A stretch of 64,000 bases of DNA, taken from Branchipolynoe longqiensis (Eukaryota; Annelida; Polychaeta; Phyllodocida; Polynoidae). Both the position numbers and the translations under genes were made by a program. Positions 32,165 through 43,342 of this stretch are shown here, one piece after another (within the stretch, counting starts at the first letter, position 1; every line of letters starts with the position of its first letter). Where the stretch lies: the NCBI GenBank assembly GCA_030323885.1, contig CM059191.1, forward strand, positions 103,650,292-103,714,291, read 5' to 3'. The notes under the pieces are model-generated. The model had not been told where the DNA came from. It ran no database searches and saw only the letters and a program-made list of their open reading frames with translations.

Positions 32165-32760
32165 CCTCTCCTTACATCACCCTTCGTGACCCCCCTCCCC
32201 CCTCCCAGCTCCCCCCTCCCCCTCCACCATCCCCCTCCCCCTCCACCGCCCCCCTCCCCCTCCCACATGGTAGTGTGGCCCTGATTCCTTAACTCCCTCC
32301 CAATATGGCCTGGCGCCCAATGGCAAACAACCCTCTCACCCCATGTCCACCTCCTTCCTTCTCTGTCAGTGTCAGTGTGTCCTCAGTCATGTCCTGTCCT
32401 CAGTCATGTCGTGTCCTCAGTCATGTCCTCTCCGTACCCAGCCCAACACCCTCCGCCACAGTCCCTGTCATCCATGCCCCCTGGACCCCACTAACTCCAT
32501 CCCACCGTACCCATAACCCCTCCCCCCCGTACCCTCCCCCACACTCCCCATCCTGCACGTCCCAGAAACCCCTCCTACATAACCCCTAACCCTCCTCCCT
32601 CCCTCTACCTCTCCCCCCGTAGCCCCTAACCCCTACCCCCTCCCCCCTACCCTACTCCCTGGACACCTCCTCTTCCCCGTTCCCCCATCACGTCCCCCCC
32701 GTCTCCCCGCCCCTCTCCCCGCCCCCCCCCCCGCCCCTCCTCCAGTCCCCGCGCATCTCG
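32165..32760. repeat. C/T-rich low-complexity tract
   Basis: CCCCCTCCCCCTCC-type sequence with a small TCAGTCATGTCCTGTCC repeat at 32380-32430. Confidence 0.8.
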
Positions 32761-32894
32761 TGTCCGTCACGCTGCCTCGAGACTCAGCGAGATGAGCCGG
32801 CTCTCGGGCGGCCCGTCGTCCCCCGTGACGCATGCGCCGCAGATGCGTTATTAATAACCCGGCTGAGATGAGCGCAAAAAAAAGAGCATTGCCC

Positions 32895-33310
32895 CAACAA
32901 CATCGGAACCCTCTCTGGTCCTCTCTATCCGTGCCTTGCCAAACCGACGTATAACATCCCACGGAAACCCTCTCTGGTCCTCTCTATCCGCACCATGGCC
33001 AGCCAACTTATAACATCCCACGGAAACCCTCTCTGGTCCTTTATATCCGCGCCATGCCCAGCCGACTTATAACATCCCACCGGACACATACACAGTGAGT
33101 GAGCGAGAGAACAACATGGCGGGCTGGTTATGCCCTGCCCTCCACCCACCCATTACCCGGGCCTCAGTGAGCCGCGAGCGGGTAATGTCTGCAGCAAACA
33201 CTCCTCCGAGCCTCTCTATCCATCCCATGCCAAACCGACTTACATCCCACAGGAACCCTTGTTGCTCCTCTCTATCCGCGCCCTGCCCAACCACCTTATA
33301 ACATCCCACA
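32895..33310. repeat. 59-60 bp tandem repeat
   Basis: GGAAACCCTCTCTGGTCCTC ... ACTTATAACATCCCAC repeated three times closely and twice more in diverged form (to 33310), the latter separated by a CCATTACCCGGGCCTCAGTG block also seen near 35325 and 35455. Confidence 0.8.
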
Positions 33311-33319
33311 CACCGCTAA

Positions 33320-34285
33320 TCTACTTAACCATTAACTAAATCCACCAAGTGCCGTATACACCTCTCCCCGCCCCCGAGGAACTTAAATCATGCATCCAAC
33401 ATAAATGAACCCACTATTCGATTATCTCTGCTGCAGTATGACCAGTCTAGTTTATGTACAGAAAACACTTTCCAGATTATGTACTTTAGTTTAATGGTTG
33501 CACGAAAATTAAGTTTATTTCAACATTATCATTATGTAATGTATACATTTATTATATGCATATTATTAATGACGTAACTGTCTTGTAATTGTAATTGCTA
33601 TCTACTCTAATTGTAATGGTGTGATATATGTCAACTAACGACTATAACAATTAACATCCAACTGCTGTTTGAGGTCCTTGAGGGAGGCAGTGAGCGACCT
33701 GGGACGCGAACTGGTCCGTAACTAGGACGGCAACTTTATTTGTCCCACTTCTTCCTCCATGTGCTCCTGCGATCACTGTGCATCTGCCAATTTCCTCATA
33801 CAAAATATATTAATAATATACAGTTACAATTTCGATGAAGCTTAATTACAGTGGATGAAGAAAAGGAGATTGAAAGAAGCGCAATGTTTATGATATACAT
33901 TCCCCTTCACAGAGAACGTCCCAAACTCAACCTGGACTCTGCATCTGGAAGCTTTCACTGCGTCTTTATTTTATTATATATATTATTTTTATCCAAGGCG
34001 TCAGTCAACTCAATATCAATACGTGGCCACAAAGCAGCGTGTCACCACACTTAGCAGCCCGCCGCAATGCTCAGCCTTCCACACCGGGCTGCCCGTGTTG
34101 TGTCTGCCGGAAGTCAGCCGTGTGAATACCGCCTAAGCCCGGCCGGCCTCCCGGCCCCTCGGCCCGGCGCCGGGAGTGGAATTGAAATAGTCAATGGCTT
34201 CTGGGCTGAAGATGGGATGTTGATGGTGCTTGAGTCACAGTCGGGAACGCGGCGATTCGGTCCGCTCCGCCTTGCGCATGAGCAC
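33320..34285. other. mostly unique AT-rich stretch, no supported gene
   Basis: A 60-codon plus frame at 33851-34054 is not flanked by convincing splice sites. The last 200 bp (34070-34270) turn GC-rich. Confidence 0.3.
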
Positions 34286-34400
34286 ACAGGCACACACACG
34301 CGCACACGCACACAAGCACACGCACACGCACACAAGCACGCACACAAGCACGCACACGCACACGCACACAAGCACGCACACACGCACACGCGCGCGCCAC
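34285..34400. repeat. CACACG microsatellite
   Basis: (ACGCACACAAGC)n and (CACACG)n mixture. Confidence 0.95.
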
Positions 34401-34584
34401 AGCTCGTCCCGCTCTCAGACTCAGGGCCTCCTCATCCTCCTTCCGCCTGGTGTGAAGAGTGAAACCCTCCTCAAGCAGTTATCTGTACAGGAGACTCGAC
34501 AATCCGGCCGACAGAGCCTGCCGTGTCTCCAACAACGACCTATCTGAACCTCTAAGTAGCGTTGGATCCCACCTGCAAAGAGCT

Positions 34585-35084
34585 TTAAGGCCCGGTCACA
34601 TAGCCATTACTGGACGTAGTTGAACGTCATGGAGGCTAACGTAGTTGAAAGTAGCTGAACGTAGTTGAATGTAGTTGAATGTACTGCATCCATACTTGTC
34701 CGTGATGTTTACTTGGTAATAACGTGGGTGAGCCAGGATCTCCGATTTAATTTTTGGACATGTTCAAAAGAGCACTACGTTAGAGGCTGAATTTGCATCC
34801 GTGATGCTAACATACTCTAGCATAATCTAGCCTACTCTAGCATATTCTTGCATACTCTAACATACTCTAGCATGCTCTAGCCTACTCTAGCGAGCTCTAG
34901 TGTACTCTCGCATACTTGGATGAAGCCCTGGTCACATAGCCGTTAGTGAATAAAGGTGAAGGTAGTACCTTAACGTATTTCAATGTAGGTTAACATACTT
35001 ACACCATGTTTGAGCTACGTTAGCCTCCACTACGTTCATCTATGTTCAACTACGTCCACTAACGAATATGTGACCAGAGCTTTA
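34585..35084. mobile_element. foldback-like MITE, TTAA-flanked
   Basis: Ends GGTCACATAGCCATTACTGG (34594) and CACTAACGAATATGTGACC; the outermost bases are TTTAA on both sides (AGCTTTAAGG and GAGCTTTAATG), so a TTAA target duplication is possible. The interior is made of ACGTAGTTGAACGTAG and ACTCTAGCATACTCTAG direct repeats. A second inner end at 34924 shows two copies are joined or nested. Confidence 0.7.
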
Positions 35085-35342
35085 ATGTGTTACAATGGGT
35101 TAGTTACAATGGCACGAAAAATGGGTCGGCCGAATCAGTTGAGCGTCTGGCTTCCATTTTGGTAGGTTGTGGGATTGCGTTCTTTTCAATGCAGTAATTC
35201 CTGTCTCCAACGGACAACTCTGCATCCAGACCAATAGTGTCCTGACATAGCAGTTGTGCCACAGCGAAGGGACAGTCAGGTGAGACAAGGACAGTTTGCA
35301 CCTCGCTCCCCACCCTCTCGCTACCCGGGCCTTAGTGAGCGG

Positions 35343-35390
35343 GTATGTGAGTGAGTGAGTGAGTGAGTGAGTGAGTGAGTGAGAGAGTGT
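35343..35390. repeat. GTGA/GAGT microsatellite
   Basis: (GTGA)n, about 12 units. Confidence 0.95.
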
Positions 35391-35519
35391 AGATACACGG
35401 TCAGTGATTGGGTGAGTGAGTGAATGCGCGCCCCGCCCTCCGCCCGCCCGCTCCCCGGGCCTCACTGAGCCCCGGGCTGGAGAGCCCGAGTGGCAAACAC
35501 TCCTTAATTACAAAGCCCA

Positions 35520-35640
35520 CAAATTACGCGCATGGGCGCCGGCGTCTCGGCTTCCCGCCACTTCCGGTCACTTCCCGCCGCCAGGGGGCGAGTTTTCCCG
35601 CGCTTTGAGCGTGACGTCAGAGGGCGGCGGCGGAAGTGTT
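35520..35640. promoter_or_regulatory. compact promoter-like block (E2F, CRE, ETS)
   Basis: CACTTCCGGTCACTT at 35560, a CTCF-like CGCCAGGGGGCGAG at 35577, TTTTCCCGCGC at 35593 and TGACGTCA at 35612, all within 60 bp. This is the densest promoter-word cluster in the window. No adjacent exon could be recognised. Confidence 0.4.
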
Positions 35641-35644
35641 AGAA

Positions 35645-35830
35645 AAGGATGAAGAAGTTTGAGAGGATTGGCAGGATTGGGATGGGAGTGTTGGGGAAAG
35701 GATGGGGATGTATTAGACGGAAGGAGTTGGGAGGATTGGGATGGAGTGTTGGGAAAGGATTGGGATATGTTAGATGGAGGGAGGATTGGCAGGATTGGGA
35801 TGGGAGTGTTGGAACATAAGGAGGTCATTA
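35645..35830. repeat. GGATTGGGATGGGAGTGTTG repeat
   Basis: About four loose copies, 30-60 bp apart, of a G/A-rich unit. Confidence 0.6.
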
Positions 35831-36259
35831 TGAGGGTTTCATAGCGGAGGTTAGGCTTGGCGGCTGTAGGGGCAGGGTGAGAGTGATAATGATAGTGGAG
35901 GAGGGTGTGAGGGGAGGGGCTGGGGTGAAGAGGGTGGGAGAAGGTGAGGGGATGATGGCCGCGGTGGGGGAAGATGATGGGGTGGGGTTGATGGGCCAAG
36001 GGCGTCGCTTGGGAGCGACTGTAGGGGTGAGGACGGTGGGGTGAGGGTAGAGATGGGGGTGAGGGTGTCTGACACTAATAACGTCGCTTTAGTGGGTGTC
36101 AATTGGATAGCAGACTAGCAGTGGAGGAGGGAGGGGGAATGGGGAGGGGGGCTGAGTGGATCTAGAACATGACTAACGTACTTTATGCAATTCTTATGAG
36201 TGGTGACTCTACGACCGTACGAGCCTCTTCCACAGACAAGGGTGTGCCGGGGAAGGAGG

Positions 36260-36315
36260 AAGGGGGCGGGAGGCGGGAGGTGGGAGGCGGGAGGCGGGAG
36301 GCGGGATGCGGAAGC
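36260..36315. repeat. GGCGGGA 7-bp array
   Basis: About seven units GGCGGGA/GGTGGGA. Confidence 0.85.
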
Positions 36316-36589
36316 GGTAGATAGGCCGCGTAGTGAGGCGGGCAGTGAGGCGGGAGGGGTCGCTGACCCTTGTTGTGCCGGTCAGTAGTAGATCACTCAC
36401 TGACCACGACTGCGGCATCCCCGAGTCAGCCGAGGAACTGGGCTTGTGTCGTGGGTGAGGGTGGGTGGGAGCGGAGGGTGGAGGGTGCGGGTTGTGGAGG
36501 GTACGTTGTGTACGGTTCGGGCTGCACCGAGTGAGCGTTCAGCTCTGACTCTATCCGCTGCCTTTCTCTTCCTGTCTCCAGCTTCCCAC

Positions 36590-37200
36590 TTCCTCCCTCC
36601 TCACCCCCTCCCCACCTCCCTCCTCACCCCCTCCCCACCCCCTCATCACCCCCTCATCACCCCTTCCTCACCCCCTCCTCAGCCTCTCCTCACCTCCCTC
36701 CCCACCCCCCCCTCCTCACCCCCCTCCTCACCCCATTCGTCACCTCCCTTCTCACCCCCTCCTCACCCCCTCCTCACCTCCCTCCTCACCCACCTCCCTC
36801 CTCACCCCCTTTTCCCTTCTTCTTCCACACCTTCCATCCTCACCCATCCTTGCTCTCTTCTCCCTGCTCTCTTCTTCCCCATCCCTCCCTTCTCACCTCC
36901 CTCCTCTCTCCTTACCTCTCCCTCCTCTCTCCTCCATCCTCCCTCACCCCCTCCGGCCCCTCCCTCCTCCGTTTTCCCTCATCCTCCCGCCTCCCACTTC
37001 CTTCCTCTCCCTTCTCCATCATCTCTATGATACTCCACCGCCCATCTCCATCCCCTTCTTCTCCTACCACTCCCTCTTTCCCTGCCCTCTCCTCCTCCAA
37101 GCACCTCTCATCTCTCAACTCCCACCTCCCACCTCCCCACCCCTACCACCCAAACCCCCTACCTCTATTATCTCCACCAGCTCCTCATTCGCTCAGTTAC
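36590..37200. repeat. pyrimidine tract, CTCCTCACCCC type
   Basis: About 600 bp almost free of G on plus. CCCCCTCCTCACC words with an 11-bp register. Confidence 0.9.
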
Positions 37201-37294
37201 AACCCCTGCTCTCTACACCCCGGTGCATTGTGGGGCAGACTCCGTGAGTTTGTTTGTAGTTAACTTCACATTCCGGAGGTCACAATGCAGTCTC

Positions 37295-37490
37295 CGCACA
37301 GTATCAGGATAATGTGACTGAGTGGGATATCAGGTCATGGTGCTGGCGACCTGGTCTCCGACTGGGTCAGTAATATAAAGTCGCCATTTGTGTGCCATTT
37401 GTGCGCACTGTCGCATATCAGTACCCATCCTGATATGACCTTAGATGTTGCCAGGACGTAAAACCCCAATAACCAACCGACCAATCCGCA
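37295..37490 (+). mobile_element. SINE family A, 3' half
   Basis: CAGTATCAGGATAATGTGAC, GGATATCAGGTCATGGTGCT, then tail GATGTTGCCAGGACGTAAAA and CCAACCGACCAA. Confidence 0.7.
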
Positions 37491-37798
37491 GCCGCACAAG
37501 AAGCAGCGCCCGGCAGTGGGCAAGAGGGGAGATGAACCGTGACGAGCGGTGCGCAGCGAACCGTGCAGGGCGCGGCGGGTGGGAGGGGGTGAGAGGGGTG
37601 GAGGGGGAGTGCGAGGGGTGAGGGATCCGCTCACATATACTGCGCCGGGCGGAAGTCACCCATGCGGAACCTGGTGTCTCGCCAAAAGCTCCCCTCTGTT
37701 CATCAGCAGAGCACAATCACAATAAGCACACGGCGTTTGGAGAGTCAATAGTCGAAGCAAAGCGACGGAAATAGATGCCTTACGTTGTCTGTTCGTGT

Positions 37799-37830
37799 GT
37801 GGGGGGGGGGGGGGGGGGGGCGGGGGGGTA
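37799..37830. repeat. poly-G run
   Basis: About 30 consecutive G with a single C. Confidence 0.95.
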
Positions 37831-37924
37831 AATATGTCATTATGTCAATATGTCTATAAAATACAAGATTTAACAACAAAAATTGTAGTGGTATTTTAAA
37901 ATTCAATTAAACAATGCTCTTTTT

Positions 37925-38175
37925 TTGTGGGGTACCTTGTTGGTACATTAGTTGATTAAGCAGGGGAAATTCCAATCACACACAATTGGTCTTCCTCATT
38001 CCACTGCTCCTTGCCCTATCCTAAAAATGGCAAACACCAGGCTAGGTAGCGACAAGTATCAATTTTTAAGTCATTGGTTTGACTTGACCAGGTTTGACTC
38101 AAAGCGGTGGGTTCCAATCCCATGACCTACCAAACCGGGAGGCGGATGCTCAACTCATTCCGCCATCCCGTCTTA
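37925..38175 (-). mobile_element. SINE family A head with tail B, minus copy
   Basis: On the minus strand: head near 38170, TCAAACCAATGACTTAAAAA, CTACCTAGCCTGGTG, then tail B, ending at GTACCAACAAGG. Same head/tail combination as 25608 and 52885. Confidence 0.65.
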
Positions 38176-39210
38176 TCCATGAATTAAAAATGTATTTCCT
38201 GCGCAGGTCAGCGTTTGCTGATATGTTTGTGTGCCGCGTTTGTGTGTGCGTCGAGCGCTGGGGCGGGGGGAGGGATCCAGCTCCCCTCCCCCATGCACTC
38301 CCCCCACACACCCATCCTCCACCAACAACCAACATCAATTTGGCGCCAATTTGTAGCCGGCTGCTGAGGTTATAATAAGGCAGGCTGTTATTGATTCGGA
38401 CAACATCCGGATCCTCGCACAGACCCACAAAATGGCAGCACGCTCAGATTCACCAGCCCCTCTCCCATACGCACACCAAAGCGAGGCTGCTGCCATAGAA
38501 AGGTTTGCCTTGCTTGAACCGGCAATGCAACTCTCAGCGGATTGTGATTTTTCCCAGCGAGTCGCTTAAAGCGCCTAACGCATGATAACATGACCAAGAC
38601 AACATTACGTATTCATAGTGAATCGATAGTTTGTATTTATTTCAACTACCCATTCCCTGGAGGTTATTTATGACCTAATCCAGGCTGGATGTTCTATGGG
38701 GTCAAGCTGCGCCTGTTAGGGTCGGTAGTCACTAATGACGTGCATCCGCAGAATGACGTAGTACCACTGTGTAGATGAGTGAACACTCATGTAGATCGAT
38801 CGATAATGATCCTCTATGAAATAGTAGTGAAACACTGTTAGTGTTACACGCATGGACCATTAATTACAAATGAGAATTATTAACAGCCCTCCCATACACG
38901 GGAGAAGTATCATAAAGCCGGTGTAGTGAAACATCACAAATCTCTGTATGAATAATAGTCACTTCGAAGCCCATTCGCGTATCCTTACACCCTATGTAAT
39001 CCCACATAGCCATCCATATATGACGTCACAGATCAGAGATCTCTGAGTGGTACACCATTATCTATAGATGCAAGACAGCAAATCGTACATCATGAATAAC
39101 TAAATAGAATTAAACTCTCTAAGAGGTGAATGTTCTATTATTCAAATGTTAAAAACAAGATCTTTTAAACCAAGTGAAGCTTAGTAAATAGATGCGTGTT
39201 TAGAGGGTTT
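38176..39210. other. mostly unique stretch, no supported gene
   Basis: A minus open frame at 38388-38597 lacks clear splice sites. The segment 38630-39180 is AT-rich with no repeat recognised and could be regulatory. Confidence 0.25.
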
Positions 39211-39649
39211 TAAATGGAAAATAGGCAGACTACAATATATAGGGGAAAGGAGGGGGTGGTACTAAGGCGCTGCTGCCTGCGTGTTCTACTTGCTGCGTGT
39301 GTCTATAGTGTCCCTCACACGGATAGTGTACACGTAGACGTACACGTATTCACACACGTACACGTATCTGTGCGGTTCACTTATGCATCGGGCGACCAGA
39401 GCTGGATCCCTCAAAGCCCCAGGGACCGGGACGATGTTCCCGGCACGCCATGGAGGAGGGGCCGGGACGATGTTCCCGGCACGCCGCGGAGGAGGGGCCG
39501 GGAGACGGGCGAGCATCCCCCTCTACCCCCCACACACGCATACACACATCGACACACTCGCACACTCACACACTCAAGTCCCGAGAGGCCAGGCGCCTGG
39601 ACTCCAAGGTTTGGGGAGGTAGGGGTGGTGGTGGTGGGGGGGGGGGGGG

Positions 39650-40190
39650 GTGATAGATGAGAGGACGGAGAGCAGGGAGAGGAGGGAGAGCAGGGAGAGG
39701 AGGGAGAGGAGGGAGCAGAGGGAGAGGAGGGAGAGGAGCGAGAGCAGGGAGAGGAGGGAGAGGAGGATGAGGAGGGAGAGGAGGGAGAGGAGGGAGCAGA
39801 GGGAGAGGAGGGAGAGGAGGGAGAGGAGGGAGAGGAGGGAGAGGAGGGAGAGGCGGGAGAGGAGGGAGAGGCGGGAGAGGAGGGAGAGGAGGGAGAGGAG
39901 GGAGAGGAGGGAGAGGAGGGAGAGGAGGGAGAGGAGGGAGAGGAGGTGGAGGAGGGAGAGGAGGGAGAGGAGGGAGAGGAGGGAGAGGAGGGAGAGGAGG
40001 GGGAGGAGGGAGAGGAGGGAGAGGAGGGAGAGGAGGGGAGAGGAGGGAGAGGAGGGAGAGGAGGGAGAGGAGGGAGAGGAGGGAGAGGAGGGAGAGGAGG
40101 GAGAGGAGGGAGAGGAGGGAGAGGGAGAGGAGGAAGAGGAGGAAGAAAATAGAGACAAGGAAGAGGAGGAAGAAAATGAAGAAAAGGGGT
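39650..40190. repeat. 9-bp GGGAGAGGA satellite, about 55 copies
   Basis: An almost perfect polypurine array (GGGAGAGGA). It generates open frames on both strands (Arg/Glu/Gly on plus; Leu/Pro/Ser on minus, up to 290 codons), none of which is a gene. Purity makes it a good candidate for triplex DNA. Confidence 0.95.
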
Positions 40191-40559
40191 AAACGGAGAA
40201 AAAGGAGAAACCGGAGAGAATGCAGAGAAGGCAGAGAAGAGAAAGAAGGCAAAGGAGGCAAAGAAGGCAGAAAATGGAGAAAAGGGAGAACAGGGAAAAG
40301 GGAGAAAGGGGAGAGAATGGGTGTGCGGGAGAGCTGGAGATGTACATGTAGGAGTTTCTGACAGCTTGTGTTAGTGGAGAGAGGTGGGAGGGTGGTTGTG
40401 ACAAGGTGGCGGGGTAGCGGCATAGATGAGTATATCATCTATACATATATATGACAGTGTGGTGTGCGTTGTGACAGGAGTTTGTGACATACATTGTGAG
40501 GAGCGGGTATAGAGGGAAGGGTTGGTGTGCCACCTGTTAAGTGTGAAGTACAGGAAGAG

Positions 40560-40905
40560 AATGAGGGTGTTTTATGTTTCCGATAGGGGGCGATGTCTAA
40601 GTGGGGTGCTGTCGGTGGAGGGGCGGGGGGGTGTCAGTGTTTGGGGTATGGAATGTAGGGGCTGGGTAGTGTGCGTTATGGAAATTCTGAGTAATGGGGA
40701 CGGAGGCATGGCCTGTAATGGGGTGGGTGGTCCTGCCATGGGTGGCTCAATCTGTCATGGGGGCAGGGGTGTGGTGCAATGTGATAATGCTCATGGGAGG
40801 TGCGGGGTGCGGGGTGTGGGGTGCGGGAGGGGGTGTTTGGACATTGGTGGTGGGATGGAGGTGGGGGCGGGGGGGTGGAGGAAGGGAGCTGGGTGGGTGC
40901 CACAA
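40560..40905. repeat. G/T-rich low-complexity tract
   Basis: GGGGTGTGGGGTGCGGGAGG-type sequence; the 128-codon frame is composition-driven. Confidence 0.6.
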
Positions 40906-41509
40906 TGATGGATGAGATTCAAAAGTCGGTCACATGACGAGGTATGCGCGGAGTTGCCTGGGCGATAATCGGGCGGTTGTGAATGGGCGATAATATGGCA
41001 GCGCGGAATGGGCGATTATACGGTAGTCGTGACAGGGTGATAATGGGGAATCTCTGTTCTCTAATGACGCTAAATAATCTTAACTTGACTGTACACTAGC
41101 ACTGTCCCACCTGGAACTAATGGAACAAGCCTCGATTTGAGAATCCACTCGATCTGGGAACTCAATTATGTGGGAACCGGAAGTAAGTCACCCGGTGCCT
41201 CTTTCACCCTACGCTTGTCCTGATGAATTAATGAATAACCTTCTGAATAACAACAAATAATAGCGGGAGGGCAAAGAAAACATTTTTTTCTAGCTGGAAT
41301 AATGTGTGTGGGTTTGGCCGCGAGGGAGCGCCACAGGCGCCCATTCACTGACACTGGCCGGGCAGACGCTGCTGGTTGGCTGTGCGCATGTCAGGAAGCA
41401 GCACTGGGCGTTTGTTATCCGTGACCTTGACCTCGTGGCCGGCAGAGCGTGTCCGACTCCCGGGATGGTTGTGGAAGGAGCGGGCTGCCTCGGCGCATAT
41501 TTGTCACGC

Positions 41510-41580
41510 ATGAGTCCCCCCTCCTTTCCGTCCTTCCCTCCTTCCCTCTTCCCCTCTTCCCTCCAGCCCCCATAGCTCCT
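41510..41580. repeat. C/T-rich patch
   Basis: CCTTCCCTCCTTCCCTCTTC. To the left, 41300-41500 is GC-richer with open frames on both strands, but no splice evidence. Confidence 0.5.
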
Positions 41581-41689
41581 CTTTCCCCGATGTCCCCATC
41601 CACAGTCGGACCATCTCATACAGGAAGATCGATTCTGTCCCTAGTGTCTGTGTTTGGGGGAAGTGGGGAGGTTGAGGAAGGGTGGGAGG

Positions 41690-42180
41690 GTAGGATGGTG
41701 GGAGCGTTTGGAGGGTAGAAGGGTAAGAGTCTATGAGGGTGGGCCTGGAAGGGTGAGTGGGATGGTGGGAAGAGGGTAGTGGGATGGTGGGGGTGGCGGT
41801 GGAAGGCGGAGAGTGGGGGAGTGGGGGGCTGGGAGGGTGGGGGGTTGGACGGCAGCAGGGTGGGAAGATGGGAGGGTGGGAGGGCGAGAGGGTGGGAGAG
41901 CGGGAGAGTGGGAGGGTGGGAGGGTGGGAGGCTGGAAGGGTGGAAGGGTGAGAGGATGGGAAGATGGAAGGGTGGGAGGGTGAGAGGGTGGGAGGGTGAA
42001 AGGATGGGAAGATGGAAGGGTGGGAGGGTGAGAGGGTGGGGGAGTGGGAGAGTGGGAGGCTGGGAGGCTGGGAGGGTGAGAGGATGGGAAGCTGGAAGGG
42101 TGCGAGTGTGAGAGGGTGGGAGGGTGGGAGGGTGGGAGGGTGGGAGGGTGAGAGGGTGGGAGGCTAGGCGGGTGGAAGCG
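41690..42180. repeat. GGGTGGGAGGGTGAGA minisatellite
   Basis: Purine-rich array with an 8-bp register (GGTGGGAG / GGTGAGAG) and a larger unit of about 54-70 bp (GGATGGGAAGATGGAAGGGT). The 151-220 codon frames are artefacts. Confidence 0.9.
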
Positions 42181-42454
42181 TGGCAAAGTGGGCGAGATGA
42201 CAATGTCTTATTGTGAACTGACATTTGTTTCCTACAAAGGAATATATCTCCCATAACAAAACAGTAAATGTCTGCCATGAATGAGGTCAGTGGTCGTGGT
42301 GTGAGATGTGGCGCGAACTGGTTGGGTTTGGAGCCGATTAGGATTTGCCGTTCGTGGACGCCTTGCGGGACATGAGGTTATCTGGAGTAGACATTTTCCT
42401 TAGAGTCTCATGCATTCTATAGAGTCTCACGCACACATTTAATTATCACAACTC

Positions 42455-42995
42455 CTGTGAGAAGGTGTGCTGATCGTTGAAATCCTCTACAAGACCTTTT
42501 GCACAGTGAGTTATTATCCACAACATTAGCTGCTGGCACTCACATCAGATGACGGTTTGGTGGTGGAAATCCTCTATCAGGCCTTTTCCACAGAGCATTC
42601 TGCACAGTAAGCTTCTACTCTAATCAATCATGAGCTCTTATCACTGCTATCAGAGAGCGGAATTGTGGTGGAAATCCTTTATAAGGCCTTTTCCACAGAG
42701 CATTCTGCACAGTGAGCTTCTACTCTAATCAATCATGAGTTCTTATCACTGTTATAAGAGCGCGGAATTGTGCTAGAAATCCTTTATAAGGCCTTTTCCA
42801 CAGAGCATCCTGCACAGTGAGTTGCTACGAACAATTTTCGTCACTGAGCTCAGAGGGAAGATTGGTTGTGGAAATCCTCTATAAAAGTATAAGGGCTTTT
42901 CCACAGAGGATGCTTTCAGTGAGCTCGTGTCACTGAAGTCAGAGGGCACATTGGTTTCTGTGATACCTCTGTAAGACCTTTTTTACAGAGCTGCT
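42455..42995. repeat. 105-bp tandem repeat, about 5 copies
   Basis: GTGGAAATCCTTTATAAGGC, CTTTTCCACAGAGCATTCTG, CACAGTGAGCTTCTACTCTA. Copies 2-4 are about 104-106 bp apart; the first and last are diverged. A related fragment lies at 61440-61520. Confidence 0.85.
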
Positions 42996-43048
42996 ACCCA
43001 TCTAATTACTCAGGTGGTGGTGAAAATCATTGTTAGTGTCTAGGGGGT

Positions 43049-43225
43049 GATGCAAATGGGAAATATTGCGCCTAGAGCGGGTTTTGAACACGCACTTTTG
43101 CCAGTCCGGGGCTAGCTCCCTAACCATTACTCTATCCAGCCTGCCTGATGCAATCATCCTAGCCACACCTACCCGTCTTTGCTGCTCCTTGCCCGAGGGA
43201 GATCAGTGCAGATTACTACACTAGC
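43049..43225 (-). mobile_element. tRNA-derived SINE (family C), diverged copy
   Basis: Shares GTGATGCAAATGGGAAATAT, the tRNA-like part from about 43070, CCTGATGCAATCATCCTAGC and the GAGATCAGTGCAGA end with the other copies. The acceptor-stem complement is eroded here. Confidence 0.65.
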
Positions 43226-43342
43226 AATGAATAAGAAAGGGAGATGATAGAATAACCTGAGTTCATTTGCACAGTGGAAGCCCCGCAAACTCTCGACTAA
43301 TATCCCCCCCACACACACACTTTCATTACCTGCCCTCCACCG

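Noticed and set aside
39566..40438. Minus-strand frames of 290 and 276 codons (Leu/Pro/Ser-rich) and plus frames (Arg/Glu)
   Set aside because: Produced by the 9-bp GGGAGAGGA array.
41290..41619. Frames of 89-109 codons on both strands in a GC-richer patch
   Set aside because: Equal openness on both strands and lack of paired splice sites make coding unsupported.
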